A DNA stretch of 64,000 nt, from NCBI RefSeq assembly GCF_002886185.1, contig NZ_KZ614146.1:3175224-3239223 (forward strand), read 5' to 3'. The DNA is from Salipaludibacillus neizhouensis (GTDB lineage Bacteria; Bacillota; Bacilli; Bacillales; Salisediminibacteriaceae). Positions within the stretch are counted from its first letter, which is position 1. Each line of letters starts with the position of its first letter. The notes beneath the pieces are model-generated. The model worked only from the letters and a program-made list of their open reading frames with translations. It had not been told where the DNA came from and searched no databases. This document shows, piece by piece, positions 34,472 through 43,942 of this stretch. The position numbers and the translations under genes are program-made.

Positions 34472-34522
34472 GGACGGTTCGCTGCTTCATTTCTCCTCGA
34501 GAAATGAAGCAGCGAACCGTCC
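34472..34522. repeat. Palindromic repeat B, copy
   Basis: A near-perfect 51-base palindrome, GGACGGTTCGCTGCTTCATT mirrored as AATGAAGCAGCGAACCGTCC, just after the sugar permease stop. Other copies are at 32427, 43847 and 46098. Both arms carry the same GCTG variant (others have TCTG), so paired changes have been kept. Confidence 0.8.
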
Positions 34523-34530
34523 AAAATTTT

Positions 34531-35505
34531 CTAAGTTCTGCGTATGCGATCAAGAAGTACAGCTAAGATAATAACTACACCCATAACGACTTGTTGCCAA
34601 TAATAATCTACGTTTAATAAAGTCATACCATTCGTTAAAACGGCTATAATGAAGACTCCAATGATAGTCCCTTGTATACGTCCACGACCTCCGACAAAAC
34701 TCGTTCCACCAAGAATTACTGCTGCAATGGCATCAAGTTCAGATGCTACACCAACCATCGGCTGACCGGAATACAAGCGACTAGCCATGACCACCCCTGC
34801 TAAACCTGCTAACAGACCACTAATAGAGTATGCATGAATTAACGTTCTTTCTACTTTAATACCTGTTAAACGAGAAGCCTCTTCATTACCACCTACTGCG
34901 TAAATATGACGTCCAAATAATGTGTATTTTAAAACAATAAACATAATGATATAAACTATAGTCATGACATATACAGGTGTTGGAACCCCTAGAAAATACC
35001 CTGCACCAATGAATTTGAAGTTTTCTGATATTAACACAACGGGATATCCACCGGTAATGACATACGCTAATCCCCTCACGTAAGTCATGCTACCAAGAGT
35101 TACAATAAATGCCGGCAATTTAGGCACTGCTGTGAAATAACCGTTAATCGCTCCGGCAGCATAACCTACTGCAACACCAGCTGCCATTGCTACCGGAACA
35201 GGTACACCTGCATTCGAAAGCATTACTGAAACAACACCAGACAATGCTAATATTGAACCTACAGATAAATCAATACCACCTGTTAAGATAACTACTGTCA
35301 TTCCAGCAGCAAGAATTGCTGTGATAGAACTTTGCTTAAGTATATTCATAATATTACCCGGATCAGTAAAACTTGGAGCAAAAATACTCATAATACCTAT
35401 TAATAATAAAAGTACGATCAACATACCTAACCTATCAAAAATTATCTTACTACGTTTCTTCCAAGACATCTCAGTATGAGTTGAATTTTGTAATTTTGTA
35501 TTCAT
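34531..35505 (-). CDS. Sugar ABC importer permease (RbsC-like)
   Basis: A 324-residue permease of the ribose/xylose (CUT2) class with about nine helices. Markers are GGIDLSVGSILALSGV and the coupling region GGNEEASRLTGIKVER, plus AAVILGGTSFVGGRG. Its start overlaps the end of the ATPase gene by 4 bases. Last gene of a binding protein-ATPase-permease operon; sugar unknown. Confidence 0.92.
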   Translation of the reverse strand: MNTKLQNSTHTEMSWKKRSKIIFDRLGMLIVLLLLIGIMSIFAPSFTDPGNIMNILKQSSITAILAAGMTVVILTGGIDLSVGSILALSGVVSVMLSNAGVPVPVAMAAGVAVGYAAGAINGYFTAVPKLPAFIVTLGSMTYVRGLAYVITGGYPVVLISENFKFIGAGYFLGVPTPVYVMTIVYIIMFIVLKYTLFGRHIYAVGGNEEASRLTGIKVERTLIHAYSISGLLAGLAGVVMASRLYSGQPMVGVASELDAIAAVILGGTSFVGGRGRIQGTIIGVFIIAVLTNGMTLLNVDYYWQQVVMGVVIILAVLLDRIRRT

Positions 35506-37079
35506 TGGTTAATTTCTCCTGTAGCATGATACATGATTTTTTCTTGCGTCGCTTCCTCTTTAGATAAGTCAGCTTTTAATTCCCCTTCATGCATTACCAA
35601 AATCCGATCACTTACTGCAAGGACTTCCGGTAACTCGGATGATATCATTAGCACTGCCAATCCTCTTTCAGCCAAATTACATATGATCTTATGAATCTCC
35701 GTCTTGGCACCAACATCAACACCACGAGTTGGCTCATCTAGCAACAATACCTTTGGGTTGATAGATAACCATTTTGCTATAACAACTTTTTGTTGGTTTC
35801 CACCGCTGAGCCCCATAATATTTTGTTCTTTGGAAGCCGCTCTTACACCTAGCTCATTAATATATCGATCTGCTTCCTTGTCCATCAACTTTTTCTGTAA
35901 TAATTTAAATTTACGGTAGGTCGGCAATCGATTCATTAAAATATTTTCTTTCACTGATAAATTAGCCATCAACCCTTGTTCTTTACGACTCTCTGGAACA
36001 TGAGCAATTCCTAGTTTAATCGCTTCAACAGGACTATTAATATTTACTTTCTCACCATTTAAAATAATTTGTCCTTCTTTTAATTCCGATAATCCAAATA
36101 TCGTCCGAATAAGTTCTGTTCTTCCAGCACCAACAAGACCCGCTAATCCTACTATCTCACCTTCGTGTATTTTCAACGAAACGTTACGAACTGTATTTTT
36201 ATCAGAAATGCCCTTTAGCTCTAAAACAGGAATTTCTTCTTTGGATCTAATCTTTGTTACTTCACTTTTCTTAGTGAATAGATCAACTAGTTCCCTTCCT
36301 ACCATATGCTTCACAAGGTTAGCAGGGCTAGTTTCCGAAATATGTCCTGTTGTGATCCATTCACCGTCTCTTAATACAGTAAATCGGTTGGATATTTGAA
36401 ATATTTCATCCATTCTATGAGAAATATAAACGATCGCTACGCCTTTTTGCTTTAGCTCATCAATAATGCCAAAGAGCTTCAGTATTTCCTTGTCCGTTAA
36501 GGATGCTGATGGTTCATCCATAATTAGTATTTCAGAGTTTAATGATAATGCACGAGCAATTTCTACCATTTGCTGCTGTGCTACACTTAAAGTTGATACA
36601 TTCACTTTTGGATTTAAGGTTGATCCGATAGATTTTAAAACATGATCTGCTTTTTCAAAAATATCGTTCCACTTTACCAAACCAAATTTATTTTTTTTGA
36701 ATTTGGTACCCATCAAGATGTTTTCCCCAATAGAAAGATTGGGAGACAAGCTAATCTCTTGATGAATGACACTAATTCCCTTATTTCTGGCTTCCATAGG
36801 ATTATTCCAATTTACTTCTGCGCCTTTATATATAGTCTTCCCAGAATCTGCATCTGGCTGATGTATACCTGCCATTATTTTCATTAATGTCGATTTACCC
36901 GCGCCATTTTCCCCCATCAAAGCATGAACTTCACCTTTAAATAGCTCTATATTTACATTTTTTAATACTTGAACATTAGTGAATGACTTGTTGATAGAAT
37001 CCATTGTTAAAATAGGCGAAATTGTTTTTGATTGATAATCCTTGCGTTTTTTTTTTTGAAATTCAATATTTCCCCCCAT
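35502..37079 (-). CDS. Sugar ABC importer ATPase, two-domain (RbsA-like)
   Basis: A 525-residue ATPase with two tandem ABC domains, typical of CUT2 importers. Domain 1 has Walker A GENGAGKST, signature LSVAQQQMVEIARAL and Walker B ILIMDEPSASL. Domain 2 has the degenerate Walker A GLVGAGRTEL normal for RbsA, signature LSGGNQQKVVIAKWL and VLLLDEPTRGVDVGAK. The N-terminus carries an extra basic stretch of about 20 residues. It lies between the binding protein and permease genes. Confidence 0.93.
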   Translation of the reverse strand: MGGNIEFQKKKRKDYQSKTISPILTMDSINKSFTNVQVLKNVNIELFKGEVHALMGENGAGKSTLMKIMAGIHQPDADSGKTIYKGAEVNWNNPMEARNKGISVIHQEISLSPNLSIGENILMGTKFKKNKFGLVKWNDIFEKADHVLKSIGSTLNPKVNVSTLSVAQQQMVEIARALSLNSEILIMDEPSASLTDKEILKLFGIIDELKQKGVAIVYISHRMDEIFQISNRFTVLRDGEWITTGHISETSPANLVKHMVGRELVDLFTKKSEVTKIRSKEEIPVLELKGISDKNTVRNVSLKIHEGEIVGLAGLVGAGRTELIRTIFGLSELKEGQIILNGEKVNINSPVEAIKLGIAHVPESRKEQGLMANLSVKENILMNRLPTYRKFKLLQKKLMDKEADRYINELGVRAASKEQNIMGLSGGNQQKVVIAKWLSINPKVLLLDEPTRGVDVGAKTEIHKIICNLAERGLAVLMISSELPEVLAVSDRILVMHEGELKADLSKEEATQEKIMYHATGEINQ

Positions 37080-37160
37080 ATCAACCTCTCCCTATTTTTA
37101 TTAGATATATGGAACTCTTTGTGGGAGTTCCATATTGATCATTTATACTAGGCAATCAAT

Positions 37161-38195
37161 TTACCAACCCGGATAGGAATCTACGTTTTCCTGTGTGATA
37201 AATTCAGTTGGTATTAGTACTTCCTCATCAACTTGCTCTCCATCAAGGATTTTTAGCGCTAGATCTACTCCGTCAATCACCATTTGACCAGGGAATTGAG
37301 CAGATGTCCCAGCAAGGCTTCCACCTTCTTTTAATGCATCAATAGCACTTGGCGCACCGTCAACTGAGACGATGAAAAATTCTTCTTCACGTTTTGCTTG
37401 TTCTTGAGCAATTTGAACACCTATAGCTTCTTCATCATTAATAGTGAAAACCGCATCGATTTGATCATTAGCAGTTAGAACATCTTCCATTACAGAAAGT
37501 GCGGCTTCACGTTCACCTTCTCCATTTTGGTGTGCAACAATTTCAATATCAGGATACTTTTCTAGCACTTCATTAAAACCTTGAATTCGATCTGTAACAG
37601 CGGAAACTGGAGGGCCATCTATTATAACGATGTTCCCTTCTTCTCCAATTTGTTCTACTAAATATTCAGCAGCTAATCTACCTGCTTGCACATTATCAGA
37701 CATTACAACTGTATTAATTCCACCTTCTGCGAATCCATCAAGAGCTATGACAGGAATACCTGCTGCTACTGCTTGACTCACCGCGCCAGCTATACCAGAA
37801 GAATCAAATGGACTTAATAGAATTACATCAACTTGTCTTGTTATGAAATCTTCAATTTGTGCAGTTTGTCTGGCTAGATCATGCTCTGCACTTACAGTCA
37901 TAACCTCCGCGTCATAGTTCTCAGCAACTTCTTCAGCTCCATTTGACATTGCTACAAAGAAAGGATTACCTAAGGTAGGAACAGTTAACCCAATACTAAG
38001 TTTCTTCTCGCCGTCAACAGATGCGTCTGCATTATTTTCATTATTCTCATCATTTTCAACCTCTTCGTTGGGCGTATTAAGCGTATTCTCTTCTGCCTCA
38101 GTATTCTCTCCTCCTGCATTGCTATCGCTGCAGGCAGCCAAAAATAGTACAGTAAGAATTAATAATGCAAAAGTTATAAGTTTCATATTTTTCAT
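37161..38195 (-). CDS. Sugar ABC importer binding lipoprotein (RbsB-like)
   Basis: A 344-residue type I binding protein with lipobox FLAAC (Cys22) and an Asn/Glu-rich linker up to about residue 65. The mature fold begins KLSIGLTVPTLGNPFFVAMS and contains VILLSPFDSSGIAGAV, as in ribose-type receptors. GGAGG precedes the ATG. First gene of the RbsBAC-type operon. A cre-like site lies 270 bases upstream, so carbon catabolite control is likely. The neighbouring sensor system is the probable activator. Confidence 0.92.
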   Translation of the reverse strand: MKNMKLITFALLILTVLFLAACSDSNAGGENTEAEENTLNTPNEEVENDENNENNADASVDGEKKLSIGLTVPTLGNPFFVAMSNGAEEVAENYDAEVMTVSAEHDLARQTAQIEDFITRQVDVILLSPFDSSGIAGAVSQAVAAGIPVIALDGFAEGGINTVVMSDNVQAGRLAAEYLVEQIGEEGNIVIIDGPPVSAVTDRIQGFNEVLEKYPDIEIVAHQNGEGEREAALSVMEDVLTANDQIDAVFTINDEEAIGVQIAQEQAKREEEFFIVSVDGAPSAIDALKEGGSLAGTSAQFPGQMVIDGVDLALKILDGEQVDEEVLIPTEFITQENVDSYPGW

Positions 38196-38371
38196 TAGTC
38201 AAAATACCTCCAATAATATATTTTATCTTTAAAAAAGTCTGATACGTTGCACAAAACCGTGTTATAACATTAAAATGAAACTGTATCTATTGTCTTTCAA
38301 TAGACACTGACTTGAGGTGTGGTATAAGGTTGTTTCCATTTGGTTGTGGGTATCCCTTTATCACATCTTTT

Positions 38372-38446
38372 TCATGTTAAATCAAAATTCCCCTGAAATT
38401 TTGTTGCTTGGGTTGTAAATGTTTTACCCTCTAATTTTATAGGCAT
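38372..38446 (-). CDS. Possible 24-residue leader peptide
   Basis: A short frame (MPIKLEGKTFTTQATKFQGN...) begins at an ATG embedded in AGAGGAGGTGATG, an extended match to the Shine-Dalgarno sequence. The spacing of two bases is shorter than normal, which argues against efficient starting. It lies in the long leader of the sugar importer, just below the cre-like site. Evidence is weak. Confidence 0.2.
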   Translation of the reverse strand: MPIKLEGKTFTTQATKFQGNFDLT

Positions 38447-38465
38447 CACCTCCTCTAATCTAAAA

Positions 38466-38479
38466 TTAAAACGTTTACA
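38466..38479. promoter_or_regulatory. cre-like CcpA site upstream of the sugar importer
   Basis: TTAAAACGTTTACA matches the cre consensus TGWAANCGNTNWCA at 13 of 14 positions. It is in the gene-free interval 38196-39007, upstream of the sugar-binding lipoprotein. Confidence 0.55.
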
Positions 38480-38723
38480 TTTCACACAACTCTAGCCCGA
38501 TTTTTTACTTCAACCTATTTCAATTTTCTGATTTCTAATTTCTAATTAATACTTACTATAACAAAAGCATTAAAGTAACTATTTTAAATTATTTGGATTC
38601 GGACGTTTAATTTTTTTGGTTATTAATAACCACTCCTTGTAACTCTCGACAGCTAAAACGAAATTGAACAATCAGAGGAAGAAGGTTTATAAATAAAGGA
38701 AAAGCAAATATTAAAACGATAAA

Positions 38724-38850
38724 AAAAACGCGTAGCGTCTTTTGTTAAATACAGCGTGAGCTTTCGCCACCCCGAGTAGCACCTACATAGTCGTGTAGGT
38801 GCTACTCGGGGTAGGTTTCCCTTGATGCTTGTGACCTAAAGATAGCTGTC
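38724..38850. repeat. Interspersed repeat A, copy 3
   Basis: Begins AAAAACGCGTAGCGTCTTTT, continues through TTAAATACAGCG and CCCCGAGTAGCACC, and has the hairpin GTAGCACCTAC / GTAGGTGCTAC and then TTTCCCTTGATGCTTG. It is collinear with copy 2 at 10522-10655, about 28 kb away, and has no tandem array attached. Confidence 0.75.
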
Positions 38851-38870
38851 ATCTTATACTTTCTTACCTG

Positions 38871-38926
38871 TAAAAAAAGACCTTTCTAGGTGTATGTTCT
38901 CTAGAACAACAACACTTAAAAAGGTC
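38871..38926 (-). terminator. Intrinsic terminator after the orphan binding protein
   Basis: On the minus strand GACCTTTTTAAGTGT pairs with ACACCTAGAAAGGTC (two mismatches), with an inner GTTCTAGAGAAC dyad, followed by seven T. Confidence 0.82.
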
Positions 38927-39007
38927 ATGAAATATTGATTCAACATTAGTCACTTACAATTCTTATAGTCTTCTTAAATGAGTGATTTGGTCTGAAATAT
39001 TCTAAAA

Positions 39008-40327
39008 TCACAATTCTTCAAGATACTTATTTATTTTTTCTGTCGCTTCTTTCGCTGATTCTTTTACGTTTTTTCCACCGATCCCAACGTCTTCAAATAA
39101 TGTCTTAATTGCATCACTTATTACTGGATAAGCCAGTGTACCTGGACGGTTCTTTGAATAATTTTGGACTTGATGCAAAAAAATATTTTTAGGATACTCA
39201 TTAATTTCCGGCATATCTCTTGCTACAGAATACCGTGCAGGAATATCACCTGTTATCTCAGCATACTTTTTCATCCCATCATAGCTTGAAACATATTTAA
39301 TAAATTCCCAAGCCTCGTCTTTATAGTTAGACTGAGATGATAATCCTAATGCCCATCCTCCGTTTGGAACAACTCGTTCCTTTGCCATTGGAAGAGGAGC
39401 AACACCGAAATATTCTCCTATTTTATGATTCGGTTTATTCTCATATTCTGCTAGTGTCCATGAACCAAGTACCGTCATAGCAAGTTTTCCAGATTCGAAT
39501 GCACGCGGGGGTAATTCAACTTCGGCCACTTTATATTTATGATATAAATCCTGATAAAATTGCAAGGCCTCTAAAGCTTCCTTTGAGTCTAAATAATCAG
39601 TTGAAGTAGTTTCATCAGGACTTAAAACTTCTGCACCGAACTGCCAAAGAAGAGGTATCTTAAAATAAGCTGCAGCTTCGCCTTCCGCAAAACCCTGTGC
39701 TGGATCAATTCCATACACATCTTTATTTAATTTAGTAATCTTTTCAGCAATTACACGTACTTCGTCCCAAGTCATGGGTTCATTAGGATCTTCCGATGGA
39801 AACGGGATTCCGGCTTCTCTGAAAATATGTTTATTGTAAAACAAAGCGATACCCGATTCAACGACAGGTGCAAGAAATATTTCATCATTAAACTTCAGTA
39901 CATTTAATGTAGCTTCAGGGATGTCATCAATATTCCCTTCGCTTTTCATGTATTGATCCAATGATAATAGTGATCCCGCATTTGCGTAAAGAGCCAAGTT
40001 AGGGTTATCGATTGTCATAATATCTGGTGGGTTTCCAGCTGCCAATTCAGTACGGAGCCTTACTTCGTAGTCATTATATGGTATGGATTTCATATTAATC
40101 ACAGTGCTAGGGTGCTTTGCTTCAAACTCTGATATTAATTCTTCATATGCTTGATTTTCTGCCGAATTTCCCGCATTTCGCCAGAAAGTCAATTCTATTT
40201 GATCTTTAGTAATTTCTTCCCCGCTTGTATCCCTATTTTCATTTGAAAATGTGTGAAAAGACAATGCAACCCCTGTAATACAAAATAATATAATAACAAT
40301 AGATAGCAAACTTAACCTCTTTTTCAT
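39008..40327 (-). CDS. Family 1 extracellular solute-binding protein without a permease
   Basis: A 439-residue type II sugar-binding protein (MalE/UgpB-like): LTFWRNAGNSAENQAYEELI at the start of the mature fold, and GKLAMTVLGSWTLAEY and GGWALGLSSQS further on. The N-terminus has a hydrophobic helix but no lipobox Cys, so it may stay membrane-anchored by it. AGAGAGG lies 7 bases before the ATG at 40327. It is the last gene behind a sensor kinase and regulator, with no family 1 permease nearby. It may present a sugar to the kinase rather than feed a transporter; that is inference. Confidence 0.88.
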   Translation of the reverse strand: MKKRLSLLSIVIILFCITGVALSFHTFSNENRDTSGEEITKDQIELTFWRNAGNSAENQAYEELISEFEAKHPSTVINMKSIPYNDYEVRLRTELAAGNPPDIMTIDNPNLALYANAGSLLSLDQYMKSEGNIDDIPEATLNVLKFNDEIFLAPVVESGIALFYNKHIFREAGIPFPSEDPNEPMTWDEVRVIAEKITKLNKDVYGIDPAQGFAEGEAAAYFKIPLLWQFGAEVLSPDETTSTDYLDSKEALEALQFYQDLYHKYKVAEVELPPRAFESGKLAMTVLGSWTLAEYENKPNHKIGEYFGVAPLPMAKERVVPNGGWALGLSSQSNYKDEAWEFIKYVSSYDGMKKYAEITGDIPARYSVARDMPEINEYPKNIFLHQVQNYSKNRPGTLAYPVISDAIKTLFEDVGIGGKNVKESAKEATEKINKYLEEL

Positions 40328-40354
40328 ATGCATTCCTCTCTTTCTAAGGTTGCA

Positions 40355-41962
40355 TTATCTAATTACTTTCCCATTTATATCAAGAAAGTTTCGAAATTCA
40401 ACTGGAGTTTTGCCAACGTGTTTTTTAAATACAGTACTAAAATACCCTGAATTGGAAAAACCGACTAAGTTGGCAACATCGATTATTTTTAGTCTTTCAT
40501 CTTCAAGAAAGAATTTTGCTTTTTCCACTCGTAACTCAACTAGGTACTCGCTGTAATTTTTACCAATATGGTTTTTAAACGTATCTGATAAATAAGAACT
40601 ATTGATATAAAATAATTCTGATAAAGAGGTGAGTGAAATTTCACTTGCATAATGTTCGTCCAAATACTGTCTGATATTATCCATTAACTGCCCGTTTGAA
40701 AAGCGCGCTACACTTATCTTTTCAACTATTACCTGTGCTAATTGAATAAGATGGTCTATCGATTTACTTTGAGAATTGAGTTCCCCAATACTCTGTTGAC
40801 AATTCCACATCGACTTTTGGATATCTTTTGTTTCCATATTATATTTTTTAGCTAAAGAACCTAATAAAAAAAACACACGATTTGCAACAAAACAAAACGA
40901 TAAAACAGATTGGTTTTCTGTTTTTTTTAATACTGTATTGACGGTATTCTTAAATGCTTCAATATTCATACCTTCAATAGCATTTGTTAATTGCCTCTCG
41001 AAATCAGGTTCAAATTCATATATTACGTCTCTAGTAACCGTCTCATTCATCACTTGAGAATGAGAGCCTAATTGACTTTGGCTCCAAGAAAGTAAACTCG
41101 AAATATAACCATTCTTCATTTCAGAAAGACCCGTAACAGTGTTGCCAATTCCTATCACTGTTTCTAAGTTCAAGCTAGTTTTCACACTTTGTTGAACTTT
41201 TTTAATTAGAATGGCAGTACTATTCGTCTGTTCTAAATCTATGATTTTTAGAAAGTGAACCATATTTGCATAACTCGGGTCATAAAATGAATAGGTTCCT
41301 CCAAGCTCTTTTGCTATTTCTTTACATATCATTTGGAATGGAAGGCAGAGTTTTTTTAAGTTAGTCAGATTATCCTCACATTCTCTAATTTCTACTGATA
41401 AAAATTTCACTTTAATATTCTCTTGAGCAAGATCTTCTAGTTGTAACTGCCACAGCCTCTCTAAAACATAGCTAAACTCTAACCATTCATCTTTTGCTAA
41501 ATGTAGCAAAAATTGATCTTGTACTTCTTGTAAATGTGTTTCTGCAATCACATGTATCCTAGCTGATTCAATTTGTTTTCTCTTATCCTCTTCCACTTCT
41601 TTCCGGATTTTTCTTAACACTTCTAGTAATTCATCAGGGGCAACTGGTTTCAGCAAATAATCTTTGACACCCTCCTTCATGGAACTTCTCACATACTCAA
41701 AATCAGAATAACCTGATAATACAATTACTTTTATACCAGGAAATTCTTGCTGGCAATGTTTAGCTAATGCGATACCATCCATTATGGGCATTCTTATATC
41801 TGTAAGTACTACATCCACATTGATGTTTTGGAGTAGTTCAAGTGCTTCTTTACCATTAGAAGCCTCTTCTACAACTATAAACCCTTCTTCTTCCCAGTCG
41901 ACTTTCATTCGTAAGCCTCTACGTATTTGAATCTCATCATCCGTTATTAAGACTTTCATCAT
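40355..41962 (-). CDS. AraC-type response regulator (YesN-like)
   Basis: A 535-residue regulator. The receiver (residues 1-120) shows the acidic pair DDE, the phosphoacceptor Asp in DVVLTDIRMPIMDG and Lys in DYLLKPV. A middle region of about 300 residues has no clear fold by eye. The C-terminus has two AraC helix-turn-helix motifs, ending VANLVGFSNSGYFSTVFKKH. It overlaps the kinase gene by 4 bases. Members control sugar and polysaccharide uptake genes; the importer at 34531-38195 is the obvious target. Confidence 0.93.
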   Translation of the reverse strand: MMKVLITDDEIQIRRGLRMKVDWEEEGFIVVEEASNGKEALELLQNINVDVVLTDIRMPIMDGIALAKHCQQEFPGIKVIVLSGYSDFEYVRSSMKEGVKDYLLKPVAPDELLEVLRKIRKEVEEDKRKQIESARIHVIAETHLQEVQDQFLLHLAKDEWLEFSYVLERLWQLQLEDLAQENIKVKFLSVEIRECEDNLTNLKKLCLPFQMICKEIAKELGGTYSFYDPSYANMVHFLKIIDLEQTNSTAILIKKVQQSVKTSLNLETVIGIGNTVTGLSEMKNGYISSLLSWSQSQLGSHSQVMNETVTRDVIYEFEPDFERQLTNAIEGMNIEAFKNTVNTVLKKTENQSVLSFCFVANRVFFLLGSLAKKYNMETKDIQKSMWNCQQSIGELNSQSKSIDHLIQLAQVIVEKISVARFSNGQLMDNIRQYLDEHYASEISLTSLSELFYINSSYLSDTFKNHIGKNYSEYLVELRVEKAKFFLEDERLKIIDVANLVGFSNSGYFSTVFKKHVGKTPVEFRNFLDINGKVIR

Positions 41963-43734
41963 GTTTCCCCCCTCCCTTCTAGGTTTATATAAAAGTAAAT
42001 TTTTGTGCCCTTATTCTTTTCAGATTCAATATGATATGAAAAATTACTACTATAGTAAAGCTTTAATCTTCCAATCACATTTCTAAGCCCTATGCTCTTC
42101 CCTTTACTATCTAACACATTATTTGTTTCATTATTTCTTTCTTCATTTAATAAGTCTAAAATAACTTCCTTAGACATACCTATTCCATTATCCTTTATAA
42201 AAATAGCTAGCTGATTATTAACAATTTCTGTTTTAATGTGTATTTCTGCATATTTCTTCTCGATAAAACTATATTTAACTGCATTTTCAAGGAGTGGTTG
42301 TAAGATGAATTTTATTATTGGAATACTTTTTGTTTTAGGATCTTCTTCTATGTTAATTGTAATTGTTTCTTCATATCTTATTTTTAATATATCTGAAAAG
42401 TTGCGAATATAATTTAATTCCTCACCTAACTCCACGATATCACTTTTGGTATTCAAAGAATATCTCATCATCTTCCCTAAGTAAGAGGTTACATCCATCA
42501 CTTCTTTGTTTTTTCCTTGAGCTGCTAATCCCCCTATAATTTCAAGCGTATTGTTTAAAAAATGAGGATTAATTTGCAATAACAAGGCTTTATATTCAGC
42601 ATCTTTTCTAAGAATATTAGCTTGAAATTGAGTTTCAATTACGTATTTCAATTTATCAATCGTATGATCAAACACTTTTATTACGTAACCAATCTCATTG
42701 TTATCAGATTTTATTGTAGGCATAAAGTGCTTAGCCTCAATAAACTTTCCACGTTCAATATATCTCATGGCTTTTGTAAGTTTACCTAATGGGCTGACAA
42801 TATTTGAAGAAAGCATGTAAGAAGCTACAATTGTTAATAAAAAGGCAATGCCACTTATCAATAATAAATTGCGTTGCAAATCATTGATTTTTGAGAACAA
42901 ATCAGACTCCGTCACCTCACTAATAAGAGTCCAGTCGGCCATTGGTAATTTCTGATAAAAAATATAATAAATTTCTCCATTATAAGCAACTTCCTTTAAA
43001 CCTTCTTCGTTATTACTGTTAGCTATAGCATCCGTGCTTTGATTTAATACCTTTTCAGGAATGTTTATATCTCCTTGCAATACACCATTGCCATTTTCAT
43101 CAATCAGATATGCACTTCCACGTTGTCCAATAGTTATTTTATTTAATGCCGTTTCCAACAAATATGTTGGAAAATTAACTTTAATTACCCCACTTGCCTC
43201 AAAGGTATATAAATCAAATAGGGGCAAAATATAGCTATTTATATTACCGTTAAATTTCTGGTAAGGATCTATATGGGACTTTATATATCGTTGTTCATTT
43301 TGGGTAAATTCTTTAAACCAATCTACATCCTGTAACACAGGATTATCTCCCCAGGTTCCAGTACCATCATAAAGAAATACTGAAATCGACATATCATTCG
43401 AATTATTTACCATCATCGAAGTTAGCAAGTTTCTAAGATCATTCTTCTTTAATAAACCTTCTTTACTTGATGTATCAACATCTCCTTGCTCGAACTTCAA
43501 CCAATCTTGAGTCGCTTGATTTACAAGTACCTGCTTCCCCAGATCTTGTGCCTGTGTAGTGATTGAATTAATGTATAGCGAATACTGATCCATCGATTCT
43601 ACCGTTAGTTCCTGAGTCTGTTCTTTAATGAAAACTGTAAACCAGCTTGGAATAATAAAGGATAATATAATAAATGGCACCGTTAAAATACAAGTGAAAA
43701 TGAGAAATAACCGACTTCGTAATGAATAAAACAG
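41959..43734 (-). CDS. Sensor histidine kinase (YesM-like), probable CTG start
   Basis: A membrane kinase of the YesM/LytS class: an extracellular sensor loop between two helices (about residues 40-300), a HAMP region (SSNIVSPLGKLTKAMRYIERG), the phosphoacceptor motif ALLLQINPHFLNNTLEIIGG, and an ATPase domain with LLENAVKYSF and DNGIGM. The GTG at 43680 would truncate the first membrane helix and has no ribosome site. The frame stays open upstream to a CTG at 43734, which has AGGAGGGGG 5 bases before it and restores a normal signal anchor (LFYSLRSRLFLIFTCILTVP). I place the start there, giving about 591 residues. Confidence 0.88.
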   Translation of the reverse strand: MFYSLRSRLFLIFTCILTVPFIILSFIIPSWFTVFIKEQTQELTVESMDQYSLYINSITTQAQDLGKQVLVNQATQDWLKFEQGDVDTSSKEGLLKKNDLRNLLTSMMVNNSNDMSISVFLYDGTGTWGDNPVLQDVDWFKEFTQNEQRYIKSHIDPYQKFNGNINSYILPLFDLYTFEASGVIKVNFPTYLLETALNKITIGQRGSAYLIDENGNGVLQGDINIPEKVLNQSTDAIANSNNEEGLKEVAYNGEIYYIFYQKLPMADWTLISEVTESDLFSKINDLQRNLLLISGIAFLLTIVASYMLSSNIVSPLGKLTKAMRYIERGKFIEAKHFMPTIKSDNNEIGYVIKVFDHTIDKLKYVIETQFQANILRKDAEYKALLLQINPHFLNNTLEIIGGLAAQGKNKEVMDVTSYLGKMMRYSLNTKSDIVELGEELNYIRNFSDILKIRYEETITINIEEDPKTKSIPIIKFILQPLLENAVKYSFIEKKYAEIHIKTEIVNNQLAIFIKDNGIGMSKEVILDLLNEERNNETNNVLDSKGKSIGLRNVIGRLKLYYSSNFSYHIESEKNKGTKIYFYINLEGRGET

Positions 43735-43846
43735 CCAATCCCCCTCCTATCTCATAGAACATATATAATTTTTAGAATATTAACAATCTTATCGTTAAGT
43801 CTATGTCAGCGCTTTTTATATGTCAATTTAGATTTTTGCGATCATA

Positions 43847-43900
43847 GGGACGGTTCTCTGCTTCATTTCTTCTTGAGAAATGAAGCAGAGAACCGCCCCC
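43847..43900. repeat. Palindromic repeat B, copy
   Basis: GGGACGGTTCTCTGCTTCAT opens a 54-base near-perfect palindrome that ends AGAACCGCCCC. It lies 43 bases before the PlsY-like gene. A second copy starts on the last base of the next gene's stop, so the two-gene cassette is bracketed. Confidence 0.85.
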
Positions 43901-43942
43901 TCGTGTTATGATAAAAACAAAAAAAAGAAAGGTAAAATTTGT

